Shown in pieces: positions 17,784 to 27,250 of a stretch of 64,000 nucleotides of DNA; the stretch's first letter is position 1; each line of letters starts with the position of its first letter. The notes below the pieces were generated by a model, which worked only from the letters and a program-made list of their open reading frames with translations, was not told the DNA's origin and made no database searches. Position numbers and translations under genes: made by a program. Source of the stretch: Sulfuritalea sp. (GTDB lineage: Bacteria; Pseudomonadota; Gammaproteobacteria; Burkholderiales; Rhodocyclaceae); the NCBI GenBank assembly GCA_023229685.1, contig JALNYT010000005.1, positions 62,001 through 126,000 on the forward strand, given 5' to 3'.

Positions 17784-19202
17784 TCAATTCTTCCTGCGCT
17801 TTGCGTGCGCCATGACCATCGCCACGGCGGTCGAGGCGGTGCGCGTTTCGGCCGAGTCGGCGCGGCTGGTCAGCACGATCGGCACGCGGGCGCCGAGCAC
17901 GATGCCCGAGGTCAGCGCATCGGCCAGATATTCGAGTTGCTTGGCCAGCATGTTGCCGGATTCGATGTCGGGCACCAGCAGGATGTCGGCCTGGCCGGCG
18001 ACTGCGGACTTGATGCCCTTGGTGCGCGCGGCCACCACCGAAATCGCGTTGTCGAAGGCCAGCGGGCCATCCAGCAATCCGCCCGTAATCTGGCCGCGGT
18101 CGGCCATCTTGCACAGGGCGGCGGCGTCGAGCGTGGCCTGCATCTTGACATTGACGGTTTCCACCGCGGCGAGAATCGCCACCTTGGGATCGGGAATCTT
18201 CAGCATGTGCGCCAGGTCGATCGCGTTCTGCACGATGTCGACCTTGTCTTCCAGATTGGGCGCGACGTTCACCGCCGCATCGGTAATGAACAGCAGGCGC
18301 GGATAGGTCGGCACGTCCATCAGGAAGACGTGGCTGATGCGCCGCTCGGTGCGCAGGCCGGTGGCCTTGTCGATCACTTCGCTCATCAGTTCGTCGGTAT
18401 GCAGCGAGCCTTTCATCAGCGCCTCGACCTGGCCTTCGCGCGCCAGCGAGACGGCGACCTCGGCAGCGGCGTGGCTGTGGGCGACGTTGATCAGCGTGCA
18501 ACCGTAGAGGTCGAGCTGGTTGGCTTCAGCCAGCTGCCGAATCTTGTCTTCGGGGCCGACCAGGGTCGGCACGATCAGGCCGCGGTCACGCGCCAGCAGC
18601 GCGCCCTTGAGCGATTCGGTATCGCAGGGATGGGCCACGGCCATCGATATCGGCGTCAGTCCCTTGGTGATTTCGAGCAAGTGCTCGAAGCGCGCCTTGC
18701 GGTTTTGCGACAGCTTGAATTCGGGCAAGGCGGCCTTCAGGCGCTTGATTTTTTCAGTCGGCGCCAGCACTTCGGCGGTACCGCTGATCACCTTCTGTCC
18801 GTCCTGGTTGGAGCATGAGCAATTGAACACCATGTGATGGTTGCGCGGAAACTTCTTCTCACAGGTGATGGTGACCGTCAGCGTGTCGCCGACCCGCACC
18901 GGATGGGCGAAGTGCAGCGTCTGATCGACATACACGGTGCCCGGGCCGGGGAAGCGCGTGCCGAGCACATTGGAAATCAGCGCACCGCCCCACATGCCAT
19001 GGGCGATCACCTCGCGCAGCATCGATGAATGCGCATAGTCGGGGTCGACGTGAGACGGATTGATGTCGCCCGACATGATGGCGTACATCTGGATATCTTC
19101 CTGGCGCAGCGTGCGAACCAGCGTCGCGCTGTCGCCGATGGCGATTTCGTCGAAGGTGCGATTTTCGATGAATTCGGAACTGACGGCCTGAATCTCGGTC
19201 AT
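17784..19202 (-). CDS. pta: MaoC-like hydratase / phosphate acetyltransferase fusion
   Basis: 472 residues. Residues 1-145 form a hot-dog MaoC-type enoyl-CoA hydratase domain with the active-site signature GDINPSHVDPDYA...AHGMWG. Residues 160-472 are a phosphate acetyl/butyryltransferase domain (MKGSLHTDELMSEVID, RISHVFLMDVPTYPRLL, ITDAAVNVAPNLEDK, LDGPLAFDNAIS). The fusion is known as a bifunctional enoyl-CoA hydratase/phosphate acetyltransferase. The C-terminal half interconverts acetyl phosphate and acetyl-CoA and pairs with ackA directly downstream. The hydratase half suggests a second role in short-chain acyl-CoA or PHB metabolism. A 189-base gap with its own promoter candidate separates it from the upstream ligase gene. 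Confidence 0.9.
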   Translation of the reverse strand: MTEIQAVSSEFIENRTFDEIAIGDSATLVRTLRQEDIQMYAIMSGDINPSHVDPDYAHSSMLREVIAHGMWGGALISNVLGTRFPGPGTVYVDQTLHFAHPVRVGDTLTVTITCEKKFPRNHHMVFNCSCSNQDGQKVISGTAEVLAPTEKIKRLKAALPEFKLSQNRKARFEHLLEITKGLTPISMAVAHPCDTESLKGALLARDRGLIVPTLVGPEDKIRQLAEANQLDLYGCTLINVAHSHAAAEVAVSLAREGQVEALMKGSLHTDELMSEVIDKATGLRTERRISHVFLMDVPTYPRLLFITDAAVNVAPNLEDKVDIVQNAIDLAHMLKIPDPKVAILAAVETVNVKMQATLDAAALCKMADRGQITGGLLDGPLAFDNAISVVAARTKGIKSAVAGQADILLVPDIESGNMLAKQLEYLADALTSGIVLGARVPIVLTSRADSAETRTASTAVAMVMAHAKRRKN

Positions 19203-19225
19203 GAGCGCGCTCCCTGAACTGACAT

Positions 19226-19257
19226 TATCATCTTAGCGCGCTATTGCTGCAATGCAA
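19226..19257 (-). promoter_or_regulatory. Promoter candidate and TTGC palindrome upstream of pta
   Basis: On the minus strand TTGCAT and TAAGAT are 16 bases apart, a fair sigma-70 pair ending about 25 bases before pta. The -35 side overlaps TTGCTGCAATGCAA (19244-19257 on the plus strand), an imperfect palindrome resembling the TGCA-rich sites bound by PHB-responsive PhaR-type regulators. The pattern is seen; the regulator is inferred. Confidence 0.35.
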
Positions 19258-19391
19258 TAACTCATTTCAGGTATCCGGTTGTTCTTTGATCTGCGTCAGG
19301 AGTTGGGCGCTGCGCCGCGGTTTCCGTGCGTTTGCAATCGCATCCGGTGCCGCACCTGAGCTGCCGTAAATATTCCCCCGGTCGGTCAGTA

Positions 19392-20924
19392 CTAAGTCGT
19401 GGCCGCATTGGGCGGTACCGGCTCCAGCAGCTTGAGCCGCTGCACCTTGCCTGAAGGCCCGCGCGGCAGGTCGCTGACGAAGCGGAACAGTTTCGGGGTC
19501 TTGTAAGCGCCGAGTTCGCGCCGGCAGTGCTCGCGCAGTTCCTCCTCGCTGCAGGCGGCGTCCGCTCGCAGCACCACGCAGGCCAGGATCTCCTGGCCGT
19601 ACTGCGGGTCGGGAATGCCCACCGCGGCCGCCTCGGCGACGGCCGGATGGGTCAGCAGCGCCTCGTCGATTTCGCGCGGGGCGATGTTCTCGCCGCCCTT
19701 GATGATCAGTTCCTTGATGCGTCCGGTGATGAAAACGAATCCATCTTCGTCCATGTAGCCGAGGTCACCGGTGTGCAGCCAGCCGTCGGGTTCCAGGCTG
19801 CGCGCGGTCTCGACCGGATCCTTGTAGTAACAGGTCATCACATTCGGCCCGCGCACCATGATCTCGCCGATTTCGCCGGCCGGATTCGCCGTACCGCCAG
19901 CGCCGACTATCTTGGCTTCGTTGCCGAACGCCGGGCCGGGGCTGCCGACCTTGCGCTGCTGCGGTGACAGCGGATTGGAGAAGCAGGGCGCGGCGGTTTC
20001 GGTGAGCCCCATGGTCTCGATGATGCCGATGCCGAATTTCTTCTCGAAGGCCAGATGCTGTGCCGGCGGCAGCGGGGCCGAGGCCGAGCGGCAAAAGCGC
20101 ACTGCCGAGGCGTCCAGTCCCAGTGCAGCGAGGTCGGGCCCGTTGAGCAGGTAGGCGATGATGGTCGGCACGACATTCAGCCAGGTGCAGTGCTGCGCCA
20201 GCGCCACCTGCCAGAAGCTGTTGGCGCTGAAGCGGTGCGGCAGCACCAGGCTGCCGCCGTGGAGCAGCGGCGAGATCGCCGTGACCACCTGCGCGTTGAT
20301 GTGATACAGCGGCAGCACGGCCATCACGCGGTCGTCCGGGCCGAGCTGGTGGACCTCAGAGACGAACTCGCCGCCCGACACCACGGCGCGCTGCGACAGC
20401 ACGACGCCCTTGGGTTTGCCGGTGGTGCCCGAGGTGTACATCATCAGCGCCGCATCCTCCGCGCCGGGTGCCTGCGGCGTGGCGCCGATGGCATCCGCTG
20501 CCGGCAGGAACTCTTCGGCGTCGACCTCGCAGACGACCATCTGCGGCGGCCGGGCGAGATTGGCGGCGGCCTGCTGCAGGCGCTCGAGCTGGTCGGGCGC
20601 GACGAACACGATCCCGGCATCGCTGTGCTCGAGCACGTAACTGAGCTGCGAGGGCTGCGCCAGCATGTTGAGCGGGGTGATGCAGTAGCCGCCGTACATG
20701 GCGCCGATGAACAGGCGGCAGGTCTGGTAACCGTTTGGCATCAGCAGCGCCACCTTGGCGCCGGGCTGGATGCCCTGATCCAGCAGGTAGCCGGCCAGGC
20801 GCCGGGACGCTGCCTGGAGGCCGAGAAAGCTCATGGTACGCCCGGTTTCCGGCGCGATCAGGTAGGTCGCGGCGGGGCGCAGCGTCGCCTGTCGGTCGAC
20901 CTGCGCGCGAATGGTGCGCAGCAT
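19392..20924 (-). CDS. sauT: AMP-dependent acyl-CoA ligase, probable sulfoacetate-CoA ligase (SauT-like)
   Basis: 510 residues of the ANL superfamily. MMYTSGTTGKPKGVVLS is the ATP-binding P-loop (about 160-176), MGLTETAAPCFSNP the A5 motif, GWLHTGDLGYMDEDGFVFITGR the hinge region and LPRGPSGKVQRLKL carries the catalytic Lys near the C-terminus. The acid substrate cannot be read from motifs. The assignment to sulfoacetate rests on context: the gene begins four bases after an acylating aldehyde dehydrogenase of the SauS type and lies in one operon with xsc and a TTT transporter, the same enzymatic logic as the Cupriavidus necator sau system. A generic short-chain acyl-CoA ligase is the alternative. 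Confidence 0.75.
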   Translation of the reverse strand: MLRTIRAQVDRQATLRPAATYLIAPETGRTMSFLGLQAASRRLAGYLLDQGIQPGAKVALLMPNGYQTCRLFIGAMYGGYCITPLNMLAQPSQLSYVLEHSDAGIVFVAPDQLERLQQAAANLARPPQMVVCEVDAEEFLPAADAIGATPQAPGAEDAALMMYTSGTTGKPKGVVLSQRAVVSGGEFVSEVHQLGPDDRVMAVLPLYHINAQVVTAISPLLHGGSLVLPHRFSANSFWQVALAQHCTWLNVVPTIIAYLLNGPDLAALGLDASAVRFCRSASAPLPPAQHLAFEKKFGIGIIETMGLTETAAPCFSNPLSPQQRKVGSPGPAFGNEAKIVGAGGTANPAGEIGEIMVRGPNVMTCYYKDPVETARSLEPDGWLHTGDLGYMDEDGFVFITGRIKELIIKGGENIAPREIDEALLTHPAVAEAAAVGIPDPQYGQEILACVVLRADAACSEEELREHCRRELGAYKTPKLFRFVSDLPRGPSGKVQRLKLLEPVPPNAATT

Positions 20925-20928
20925 GGAA

Positions 20929-22320
20929 CTATTCCCCGTACTTGCGGAAATACTCGCCGAAGATGTCTTCCAGCGCCGGCATCTGCTGCGGAATCTTGCG
21001 CGAGATGCGCGTGATGTTCAGGTAGTGCCGGTAGTTCATGTTGTCGGAGAAGTTGTTGCGGCCCCAGGTGCCGCAGCCCATCGACAGGGAAAACGGCAGT
21101 CCGTTGTCGAAGCTGCCGCCGGTGGCGTAGCAGTGGATCTGATTGACGATCACCCGCGACACGGGAAGCTCGAGGCCCAGGCGCAGGATGTGCTGGTCGT
21201 CGGCGCTGTGGATGCCGACCGAATGGCCGGCGCCCTGGTAGGCGTAGATGTCGGCAACGATCTGGCAGGCGTGGTCGAAATCGCGCGCCCGGTACACCGC
21301 CATCACCGGCGCCAGCTTCTCGCCGGAAAACGGGCAGTTCGGCCCGGTGCCGGTTTCATGCACCAGCAGGAAGGCGGCGCGCGAGATCTCGGGCCGCACC
21401 AGCCCGGCCAGCGCGGCGATGGTCGCCGTCGACTGCGCGGTGGTTTGCGCATTGAGCTTGCCGTGCTGCCACAGGGTGGCCTGCAGGCGGGTTTTTTCTT
21501 CGGCGTCGAGCAGCACGCCGCCGGCTCCGCAAAGCGCGGCGAGGGCGGCGTCGAACACCGCGTCGAGAATCACCACGCTGTTTTCGGAGGAGCAGCTGGT
21601 GGCGTTGTCGAAGGTCTTGGAAACAGCGATCGACGCCGCGGCATCGGCCAGGTTGGCCGATGTATCGATGATGGCCGCCACGTTGCCGGCGCCGACGCCG
21701 AACGCCGGCGTGCCGCTGGCATAGGCGGCGCGCACGTTGGCCTGGGAGCCGGTGGCGACCACCAGGTCGGCCTGGCGCATCAGGGCCAGCGTCGCCTCCT
21801 TGGTGATCGGGGCGGGCAGCATCTGCACCAGGCCGCGCGGCGCGCCCACCTTCGCCAGTTCGGCATTGATGTAGCCGAGCAGGGCGGCGCAGGTAGTCGC
21901 GCCCTTGGGCGAGGGTGCGACGATTACCGCATTGCGGCCCTTGAGTGCGTTGATGATCTTGTTGGCGGGTGTGGCGCCGGGATTGGTCGACGGGGTGATC
22001 GCCGCCACCACGCCGACCGGCCGCGCGATCTCGTCGATGCCCCGCTCCGGATATTCGGCAATCACGCCGACGCTCCTCGCGCCCTTGAGGTCGCGCAGCA
22101 GCCCCAGTGTCTTGCGGTGGTTCTTGGTGATCTTGTCCGCCACCACGCCCAGCCCCGTGTCGCGCACCGCCATCTCCGCCAGCGCACGGTTGCGCTCCGG
22201 TTGCATGATGGCCCAGCCGGCGGCCGTGACCACCATGTCCACCGCGGCCTGGTCATAGCGCTGGTACTCGCGCTGCGCGGCCCTTGCGGTGTCGATGAGG
22301 GAAGTAACGATGCTGTCCAT
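20929..22320 (-). CDS. sauS: Acylating aldehyde dehydrogenase, probable sulfoacetaldehyde dehydrogenase (SauS-like)
   Basis: 463 residues from MDSIVTSLIDTARAAQREYQ. It has the CoA-acylating aldehyde dehydrogenase layout: EIARPVGVVAAITPSTNPGATPANKII near the N-terminal third, TGSQANVRAAYASGTPAFGVGAGN in the cofactor domain and KTFDNATSCSSENSVVI with the catalytic Cys. It would reduce sulfoacetyl-CoA to sulfoacetaldehyde with NAD(P)H (or the reverse). The neighbours xsc (the enzyme that consumes sulfoacetaldehyde) and a CoA ligase make the sulfonate substrate likely. A TTG six bases upstream, overlapping the tctA stop, is an alternative start. Confidence 0.8.
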   Translation of the reverse strand: MDSIVTSLIDTARAAQREYQRYDQAAVDMVVTAAGWAIMQPERNRALAEMAVRDTGLGVVADKITKNHRKTLGLLRDLKGARSVGVIAEYPERGIDEIARPVGVVAAITPSTNPGATPANKIINALKGRNAVIVAPSPKGATTCAALLGYINAELAKVGAPRGLVQMLPAPITKEATLALMRQADLVVATGSQANVRAAYASGTPAFGVGAGNVAAIIDTSANLADAAASIAVSKTFDNATSCSSENSVVILDAVFDAALAALCGAGGVLLDAEEKTRLQATLWQHGKLNAQTTAQSTATIAALAGLVRPEISRAAFLLVHETGTGPNCPFSGEKLAPVMAVYRARDFDHACQIVADIYAYQGAGHSVGIHSADDQHILRLGLELPVSRVIVNQIHCYATGGSFDNGLPFSLSMGCGTWGRNNFSDNMNYRHYLNITRISRKIPQQMPALEDIFGEYFRKYGE

Positions 22321-22322
22321 GT

Positions 22323-23831
22323 TCAAGGAGTCTTTCTGGCGGTTCGTTCGCGCAACTGGCGGTGAATAGGATATACCAGCGCGACCACCGCCATCACCAT
22401 CAGCACGGCGCTGATCGGTCGTCCGATCAACACCGTCCAGTCGTTGCTGTAGCTCACCATCATGGTCATGAAGCTGCTTTCCGCCAGCGGGCCGAGGATG
22501 GTGCCGAGCACCATCGGCGCGATCGGGAAACGGAACTTCTCGAACAGGTAGCCGAGGATGCCGAAGCCGGTGATGACATACAGGTCGGACAGGTTGTTAC
22601 GTGCGGCGAAGGCGCCGATGAAACAGAACAGCACGACGAAGGCGGAGACCACCGCCTCGGGCAGGTCGAGCACCTTGACCAGCAGCTTGATGGCAAAGAA
22701 GCCCATGATGCACATGCCGATGATGCTGGCGAACAGCGAGGCGAAGATGGCGTAGACCAGCGGGCCGGAGGTGACGAACACCTGCGGCCCGGGCTGCACG
22801 CCATGCAGCAGGAAGGCACCGAGAATGATCGCGGTGGCGCCGCTGCCGGGTATGCCCATGGTCAGCAGCGGGATCAGGGCGCCGCCCACCGACGAGGTGG
22901 CGGCGGTCTGCGGGGCCACGATGCCTTCGGCGATGCCGCTGCCGAGCTCCTTGCGGCGCTTGCCGTACTGGCCCTCGGCACCGTAGGCGACGAAGGAGGC
23001 GACGGTGGCGCCGGCGCCCGGCACGATGCCGACCAGGATGCCGATTATGGAACTGCGCAGGAAGGTGGTCTTGACCTGGCCGATTTCGGCCAGCGTGGGC
23101 AGCTCGGTGCGGATGCGCCCGTCGGTTTCGGCAGTCGGTCCCTGGCTGGCGAAGCCTTTTTCAAGCCGGGTGAATACTTCGCCCAGGCCGTAGGCGCCGA
23201 CCATGACCAGCAGATATTCGATGCCGTCCTGGAGGAAAGGCACGCCGAAGGCAAAGCGCTCGGCGCCGTAGATCGAATCGACGCCGACGGTGGCGATGAA
23301 GAGCCCGAGCAGCAGGCTGATGAAGGCATTGGTGATCGAGCCGCCGCCCAGCGACACCACGCTCGACAGGCCGAACAGGATGATGGCGAAATACTCCGGC
23401 GACGAGAAGCTCAGGGCGAACTTCGCCACCGGCTCCGACAGCAGCACCATCACCGTGGCGGCGATCAGGCCGCCGCCCAGCGCGGCGAACAGCGTCCAGC
23501 CCAGGGCCTTGGCCGGCATGCCCTTGCGCGCCATGGCGTAGCCGTCCCACAGCAGCGGCACGTCGATCGGTTCGCCCGGGATGCGGAACAGGATGGCGGT
23601 GAACGCGCCGCCGTAAGTGCCGGAGACGTACATCGCGGTGAGCAGGATGATCGCCGGCAGCAGGCCCATGCTGTAGGTGAAGGGCAGCGCCAGCACCACG
23701 CCCATGACCAGCGTCAGCCCTGGCAGCACGGCAACCAGCATGCCCAGCACCAGGCCGATGAACAGCACCACCAGGTTGCCCGGCTGCAGCACCTGCAGGA
23801 AGCCATGGCCGAGATTGATCAGGACGTCCAT
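22323..23831 (-). CDS. tctA: Tripartite tricarboxylate-type transporter, large membrane subunit (TctA family)
   Basis: 502 residues, about a dozen transmembrane helices. The TctA family blocks are present: GLVLGMLVAVLPGLTLVMGV near the start, ILFRIPGEPIDVPLLWDGY, GILVGIVPGAGATVASFVAYG and LTMGIPGSGATAIILGAFLLHG. It forms the channel of a secondary, ion-driven importer that relies on the periplasmic binding protein TctC. In this operon it most likely brings in the sulfonate substrate (sulfoacetate or a relative), a job done by an MFS protein (SauU) in the C. necator system. The gene overlaps or abuts sauS. Confidence 0.92.
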   Translation of the reverse strand: MDVLINLGHGFLQVLQPGNLVVLFIGLVLGMLVAVLPGLTLVMGVVLALPFTYSMGLLPAIILLTAMYVSGTYGGAFTAILFRIPGEPIDVPLLWDGYAMARKGMPAKALGWTLFAALGGGLIAATVMVLLSEPVAKFALSFSSPEYFAIILFGLSSVVSLGGGSITNAFISLLLGLFIATVGVDSIYGAERFAFGVPFLQDGIEYLLVMVGAYGLGEVFTRLEKGFASQGPTAETDGRIRTELPTLAEIGQVKTTFLRSSIIGILVGIVPGAGATVASFVAYGAEGQYGKRRKELGSGIAEGIVAPQTAATSSVGGALIPLLTMGIPGSGATAIILGAFLLHGVQPGPQVFVTSGPLVYAIFASLFASIIGMCIMGFFAIKLLVKVLDLPEAVVSAFVVLFCFIGAFAARNNLSDLYVITGFGILGYLFEKFRFPIAPMVLGTILGPLAESSFMTMMVSYSNDWTVLIGRPISAVLMVMAVVALVYPIHRQLRERTARKTP

Positions 23832-23833
23832 GG

Positions 23834-24385
23834 CTAATGCACCCCCATGATTGACAGCAGCGCCAGGGACACGGCGGAGAACGGTGCGGTGCCCAGCGGC
23901 AGCGATACATACACCAGCTTCATGAAGACGAACAACAGCAGCAGGGACCCCAGCACGCTGCCGGCGCCAATCACCGCCCAGTTGCGGTAACGGCCGATGG
24001 CCATGAACAGCGCCAGATAGGTGCTGGTGGCGAGGAAGAAGCCGAATATGTCGATGGTGGCGACGTAGACGATGGTCAGCCCTATGCCCCCGGCAAGCAG
24101 CAGCGGATAGCTGGGCAGACTTTCCTCGCTCTCGCCTTCGGGGCTTTCCTTCATCAGTTTTTCGAGCAGGCCGGCTGCCGTGAAGGATTCGCCCACCAGC
24201 AGGTTCTTGATGATTTCATAGACGCAGACCAGGCCCAGCAGCACCAGGATGGACTTGGGCCAGAAGTCCGGTCCGATGCGGCCCGGCGTCGCCGGAAATT
24301 CGATCTTTCCGGCGAGCTGGTAGAAATACATCGCTGCGATCTGCAGCACGATGTAGGGCGCGGCGCGCAGCAGCCGGTTCAGCAT
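23834..24385 (-). CDS. tctB: TTT transporter small membrane subunit (TctB family)
   Basis: 183 residues with four predicted hydrophobic helices (APYIVLQIAAMYFYQL; WPKSILVLLGLVCVYEI; LLLAGGIGLTIVYVATIDIF; VLGSLLLLFVFMKLVYV) and an intervening cytoplasmic loop rich in Glu. TctB proteins are weakly conserved; the call relies on size, topology and position two bases before tctA and just after tctC. Confidence 0.85.
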   Translation of the reverse strand: MLNRLLRAAPYIVLQIAAMYFYQLAGKIEFPATPGRIGPDFWPKSILVLLGLVCVYEIIKNLLVGESFTAAGLLEKLMKESPEGESEESLPSYPLLLAGGIGLTIVYVATIDIFGFFLATSTYLALFMAIGRYRNWAVIGAGSVLGSLLLLFVFMKLVYVSLPLGTAPFSAVSLALLSIMGVH

Positions 24386-24416
24386 GGGAACTCCGACCTG
24401 AGCATGGCGCGCACCG

Positions 24417-25376
24417 TCACTTCTTGGCGGCGAACTTGTGCATCGTCTCGATCTCGCCGCCGATGAACTTCTGCGCCTCGGCGGCCGGCATGAAGCTGTC
24501 CTTGCGCGCCAGCGACTCCTTCAGGAAAGCGGCATATTCCGGCGTCTGCATCGCCCGTGCGATGGCATCGGCCAGCAGCTTGACGCGCTGCGGATCGGTG
24601 CCGGCCTTGACCACCAGCGAGCGGAACTGCGGCAGGTAGACTTCGAGGCCGGCCTCCTTGGACGAAGGCACCTCCGGGAATTCTTCCGGACGCTCCTCGC
24701 CGAAGAAGATCAGCGGCCGCATCTGCTTGCTGTCGAGGAAGTTGTGGATGTCTCCCGCCTGCTCGAACAGCAGGTCGGCATGGCCGCCGAGAATCGACGT
24801 ATAGCGCTCGCCGGGGCTGGCGTAGGGCACTCCGATCAGCTTGATGCCCTTGCCGGCCAGAAAATTGACCGTCAGGTCGTCGGCGCTGCCGAAGCCGAGG
24901 ATCGCCACCTTTAGCGTGCCCGGCTTGGCCTTGGCTTCGGCGACCACGTCGTTCCAGGTCTTGAAGCGGCTGTCCTGCTTGACGAACAGGCCGGAGGGCT
25001 GGCGCATCGCGATGGCCAGCGGCGCGACATCGGCCAGCTTCCAGCGGGCGCCGCCGGCGACCAGCGTGGCCGCCGTGTCGCCGATCAGGATCGCCATCGA
25101 GTAGCCGTCGGCGGGACCGCTCAACAGCTTTGTCATGCCGGTGTTGCCGGTGGCGCCCGGCACGTTGATGATCGGAAATGAGGTCTTGAGATCGGCTTCG
25201 AGCAGCTTGCCCAGCTTGCGCGCCAATTGGTCGGCGCCGCCGCCGGGCCCCCAGGGCACGATCAATTCGATCGGGCGCTGCGGATATTTCTCCTGGGCCA
25301 TGGCGGCGGTCGCGGTGAATAAAACCGCCAGGCATGCAAGCACGCTGCGGAACAGTGTTGTGGTCGATGAATGCAT
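24417..25376 (-). CDS. tctC: TTT transporter periplasmic binding protein (TctC/Bug family)
   Basis: 319 residues from MHSSTTTLFRSVLACLAVLF, with a Sec signal cleaved near AMA-QEKYP. The mature start YPQRPIELIVPWGPGGGADQLARKLG is the standard Bug/TctC signature, and PVPYASPGERYTSILGGHAD follows the family pattern. The ligand is inferred from context to be sulfoacetate or another small sulfonate acid. I chose the ATG at 25376 because GGAGGA lies just upstream; the ATG at 25391 would place that site inside the coding region. Confidence 0.9.
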   Translation of the reverse strand: MHSSTTTLFRSVLACLAVLFTATAAMAQEKYPQRPIELIVPWGPGGGADQLARKLGKLLEADLKTSFPIINVPGATGNTGMTKLLSGPADGYSMAILIGDTAATLVAGGARWKLADVAPLAIAMRQPSGLFVKQDSRFKTWNDVVAEAKAKPGTLKVAILGFGSADDLTVNFLAGKGIKLIGVPYASPGERYTSILGGHADLLFEQAGDIHNFLDSKQMRPLIFFGEERPEEFPEVPSSKEAGLEVYLPQFRSLVVKAGTDPQRVKLLADAIARAMQTPEYAAFLKESLARKDSFMPAAEAQKFIGGEIETMHKFAAKK

Positions 25377-25430
25377 GGTTGTCTCCTCCATTTTTTTAGT
25401 TGCTGCTTCAGCCCTGAATAGGGCGGGAAA

Positions 25431-27215
25431 TCAAACGAAGTCCTTGTAGCGATCCAGGTAACGCACCGGCTTGGAAAGCGCATCGCGGCGGAACGGGTCG
25501 CCCAGTTCGCGCGTCACCATCATTTCCAGGATGGTGGTCTTGCCTTCCTTCTGCGCGGCGCAGGCGGCGCGCAGTGCCGGACCGACGTCGGACAGCTTGT
25601 CCACCACCAGTCCTTCGGCGCCCATGGACCTCGCCACCCCGGCAAAGCTGGGGCTTTCCAGGTTCGAGCCGAGGAAGCGGTTGTTGTAGAAGTCCACCTG
25701 GTTCTTCTTTTCCGCGCCCCACTGTTTGTTGTGGAAGACGATCGCGGTGACCGGAATCTTTTCGCGCACGCAGGTCAGGATCTCGCCGAAGCTCATGCCC
25801 CAGGCGCCGTCGCCGACATAAGCCACTGCCGGCCGGTTCGGCGCGGCAAGCTTGGCACCGATGATGGTGGGGAAGGCATAGCCGCAATTGCCGAAGCTCA
25901 TCGCCGCGAACATGCTGGGCGCGCCGTTGAAGCGCAGGTAGCTGTTGGACACCGAACAGATGTTGCCGATGTCGGTGGACACCATGGCGTCCGCCGGCAT
26001 GGCCTTTTCCAGCTCGCGCAGCATCTGGCGCGGATGCATGTAGGGGCTGCCGCTGGCGATCTCCAGGCTCCAGGGGTCAGTCTCCTGCGCCCAGTTGCCG
26101 AGTTCGCCTTCCCACTCCTGCTTCTGCTTTGCCACCTCGGCCAGGCGCGCGGCCCGGTTGGCGGCACCGGCCAGGGCGCGACCGGTCAGCCGCGTGACGA
26201 TGGCATCGGCGGCAGCGCGTGCGTCGCCGCAGATGCCGACGGAAATCTTCTTCACCAGCCCGAGCATCTTTGCGTCTGCATCGACCTGGATGATTTTGGC
26301 ATTCTGCGGCCAGTAGTCCATGCCGTACTGCGGCAGCGTGCCGAAGGGGCCGAGGCGCGTTCCCAATGCCAGCACCACGTCGGCCTGGGCCATCAGTTTC
26401 ATGCCGGCCTTGGAGCCCTGGTAGCCCAGCGCTCCGCACCACAGCGGGTGGTCGGCAGGGAAGGCATCGTTGTGCAGGTAGCTGGTCACCACCGGGGCGC
26501 CGAGCAGATCGGCGAGCACGGCACAGGAGGCCATGCCACCGGCGGCGATTACCCCGCCGCCGGAGAGGATCACCGGGAACTTGGCATTGGCCAGCAGCTC
26601 GGCAGCCTCGTCGAGGCTCCGCTCGCCGCCGGCACCGCGCTCGATGCGGATCGGCTGCGGGATTTCGTAATCGTAGTCGCCGTAAAAGTAGTCACGCGGA
26701 ATATTGAGTTGCGTCGGGCCCATCTCCAGCATGGCGCGATCAAAGCAGCGGGCGGTGATTTCGGCCATGCGCTTGGGATTATTCACGTGGCCCTGGTATT
26801 TGGTGATCTTGGAGAAGATCGGCAACTGCTCGGTCTCCTGGAAGCCGCCGAGGCCGATGCTCATGCTCCCGGTCTCGGGCGTGATCATCACCACCGGGCT
26901 GTGAGCCCAGTAGGCGGCGGCGACCGAGGTGACGAAGTTGGTGATGCCCGGGCCGTTCTGGGCGATGCACACGCCGTGGCGGCCCGAAACCCGGGCGTAG
27001 CCGTCGGCCATGTGGCCGGCGCCCTGTTCGTGTACCGTCGGTACGAAACGGATGCCGGCGGCGGGGAAAATGTCCAGCGCGTCCATGTAGGCCGAGCCGA
27101 CGATGCCGAAGACATCGGTCACGCCATTGGCGACCAGGGTTTCCACAAAGGCCTCGGACGGCGTCATGTGGTGCTTGCCGGCGATGGCGTTGAGGCGCGG
27201 TGCTGAATTCTTCAT
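25431..27215 (-). CDS. xsc: Sulfoacetaldehyde acetyltransferase
   Basis: 594 residues, a TPP-dependent enzyme. It agrees with known Xsc proteins over long stretches: MTPSEAFVETLVANGVTDVF, PETGSMSIGLGGFQETEQLP, QLNIPRDYFYGD, GALGYQGSKAGMKLM, GTRLGPFGTLPQYGMDYWP and KKNQVDFYNNRFLGSNLESP. It ends ELGDPFRRDALSKPVRYLDRYKDF. The TPP motif is YVGDGAWGMSFGEILTC. Xsc splits sulfoacetaldehyde with phosphate into acetyl phosphate and sulfite, the C-S bond-breaking step of taurine, isethionate and sulfoacetate breakdown. It directly follows the IclR regulator and precedes the TTT transporter. No sulfite dehydrogenase or exporter gene is in the operon. Confidence 0.93.
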   Translation of the reverse strand: MKNSAPRLNAIAGKHHMTPSEAFVETLVANGVTDVFGIVGSAYMDALDIFPAAGIRFVPTVHEQGAGHMADGYARVSGRHGVCIAQNGPGITNFVTSVAAAYWAHSPVVMITPETGSMSIGLGGFQETEQLPIFSKITKYQGHVNNPKRMAEITARCFDRAMLEMGPTQLNIPRDYFYGDYDYEIPQPIRIERGAGGERSLDEAAELLANAKFPVILSGGGVIAAGGMASCAVLADLLGAPVVTSYLHNDAFPADHPLWCGALGYQGSKAGMKLMAQADVVLALGTRLGPFGTLPQYGMDYWPQNAKIIQVDADAKMLGLVKKISVGICGDARAAADAIVTRLTGRALAGAANRAARLAEVAKQKQEWEGELGNWAQETDPWSLEIASGSPYMHPRQMLRELEKAMPADAMVSTDIGNICSVSNSYLRFNGAPSMFAAMSFGNCGYAFPTIIGAKLAAPNRPAVAYVGDGAWGMSFGEILTCVREKIPVTAIVFHNKQWGAEKKNQVDFYNNRFLGSNLESPSFAGVARSMGAEGLVVDKLSDVGPALRAACAAQKEGKTTILEMMVTRELGDPFRRDALSKPVRYLDRYKDFV

Positions 27216-27250
27216 GCGGACCCTTTCAGAAAAAATTGGAACAGGCTTGG

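Noticed and set aside
22362..23837. 491-codon plus-strand open frame opposite tctA
   Set aside because: It is the mirror of a GC-rich membrane protein gene; the translation is His/Gln/Arg/Asp-rich low-complexity sequence with no family features, and tctA on the other strand is unmistakable.
25731..27206. 491-codon plus-strand open frame opposite xsc
   Set aside because: Antisense shadow of xsc with no recognisable domains; xsc matches its family end to end.
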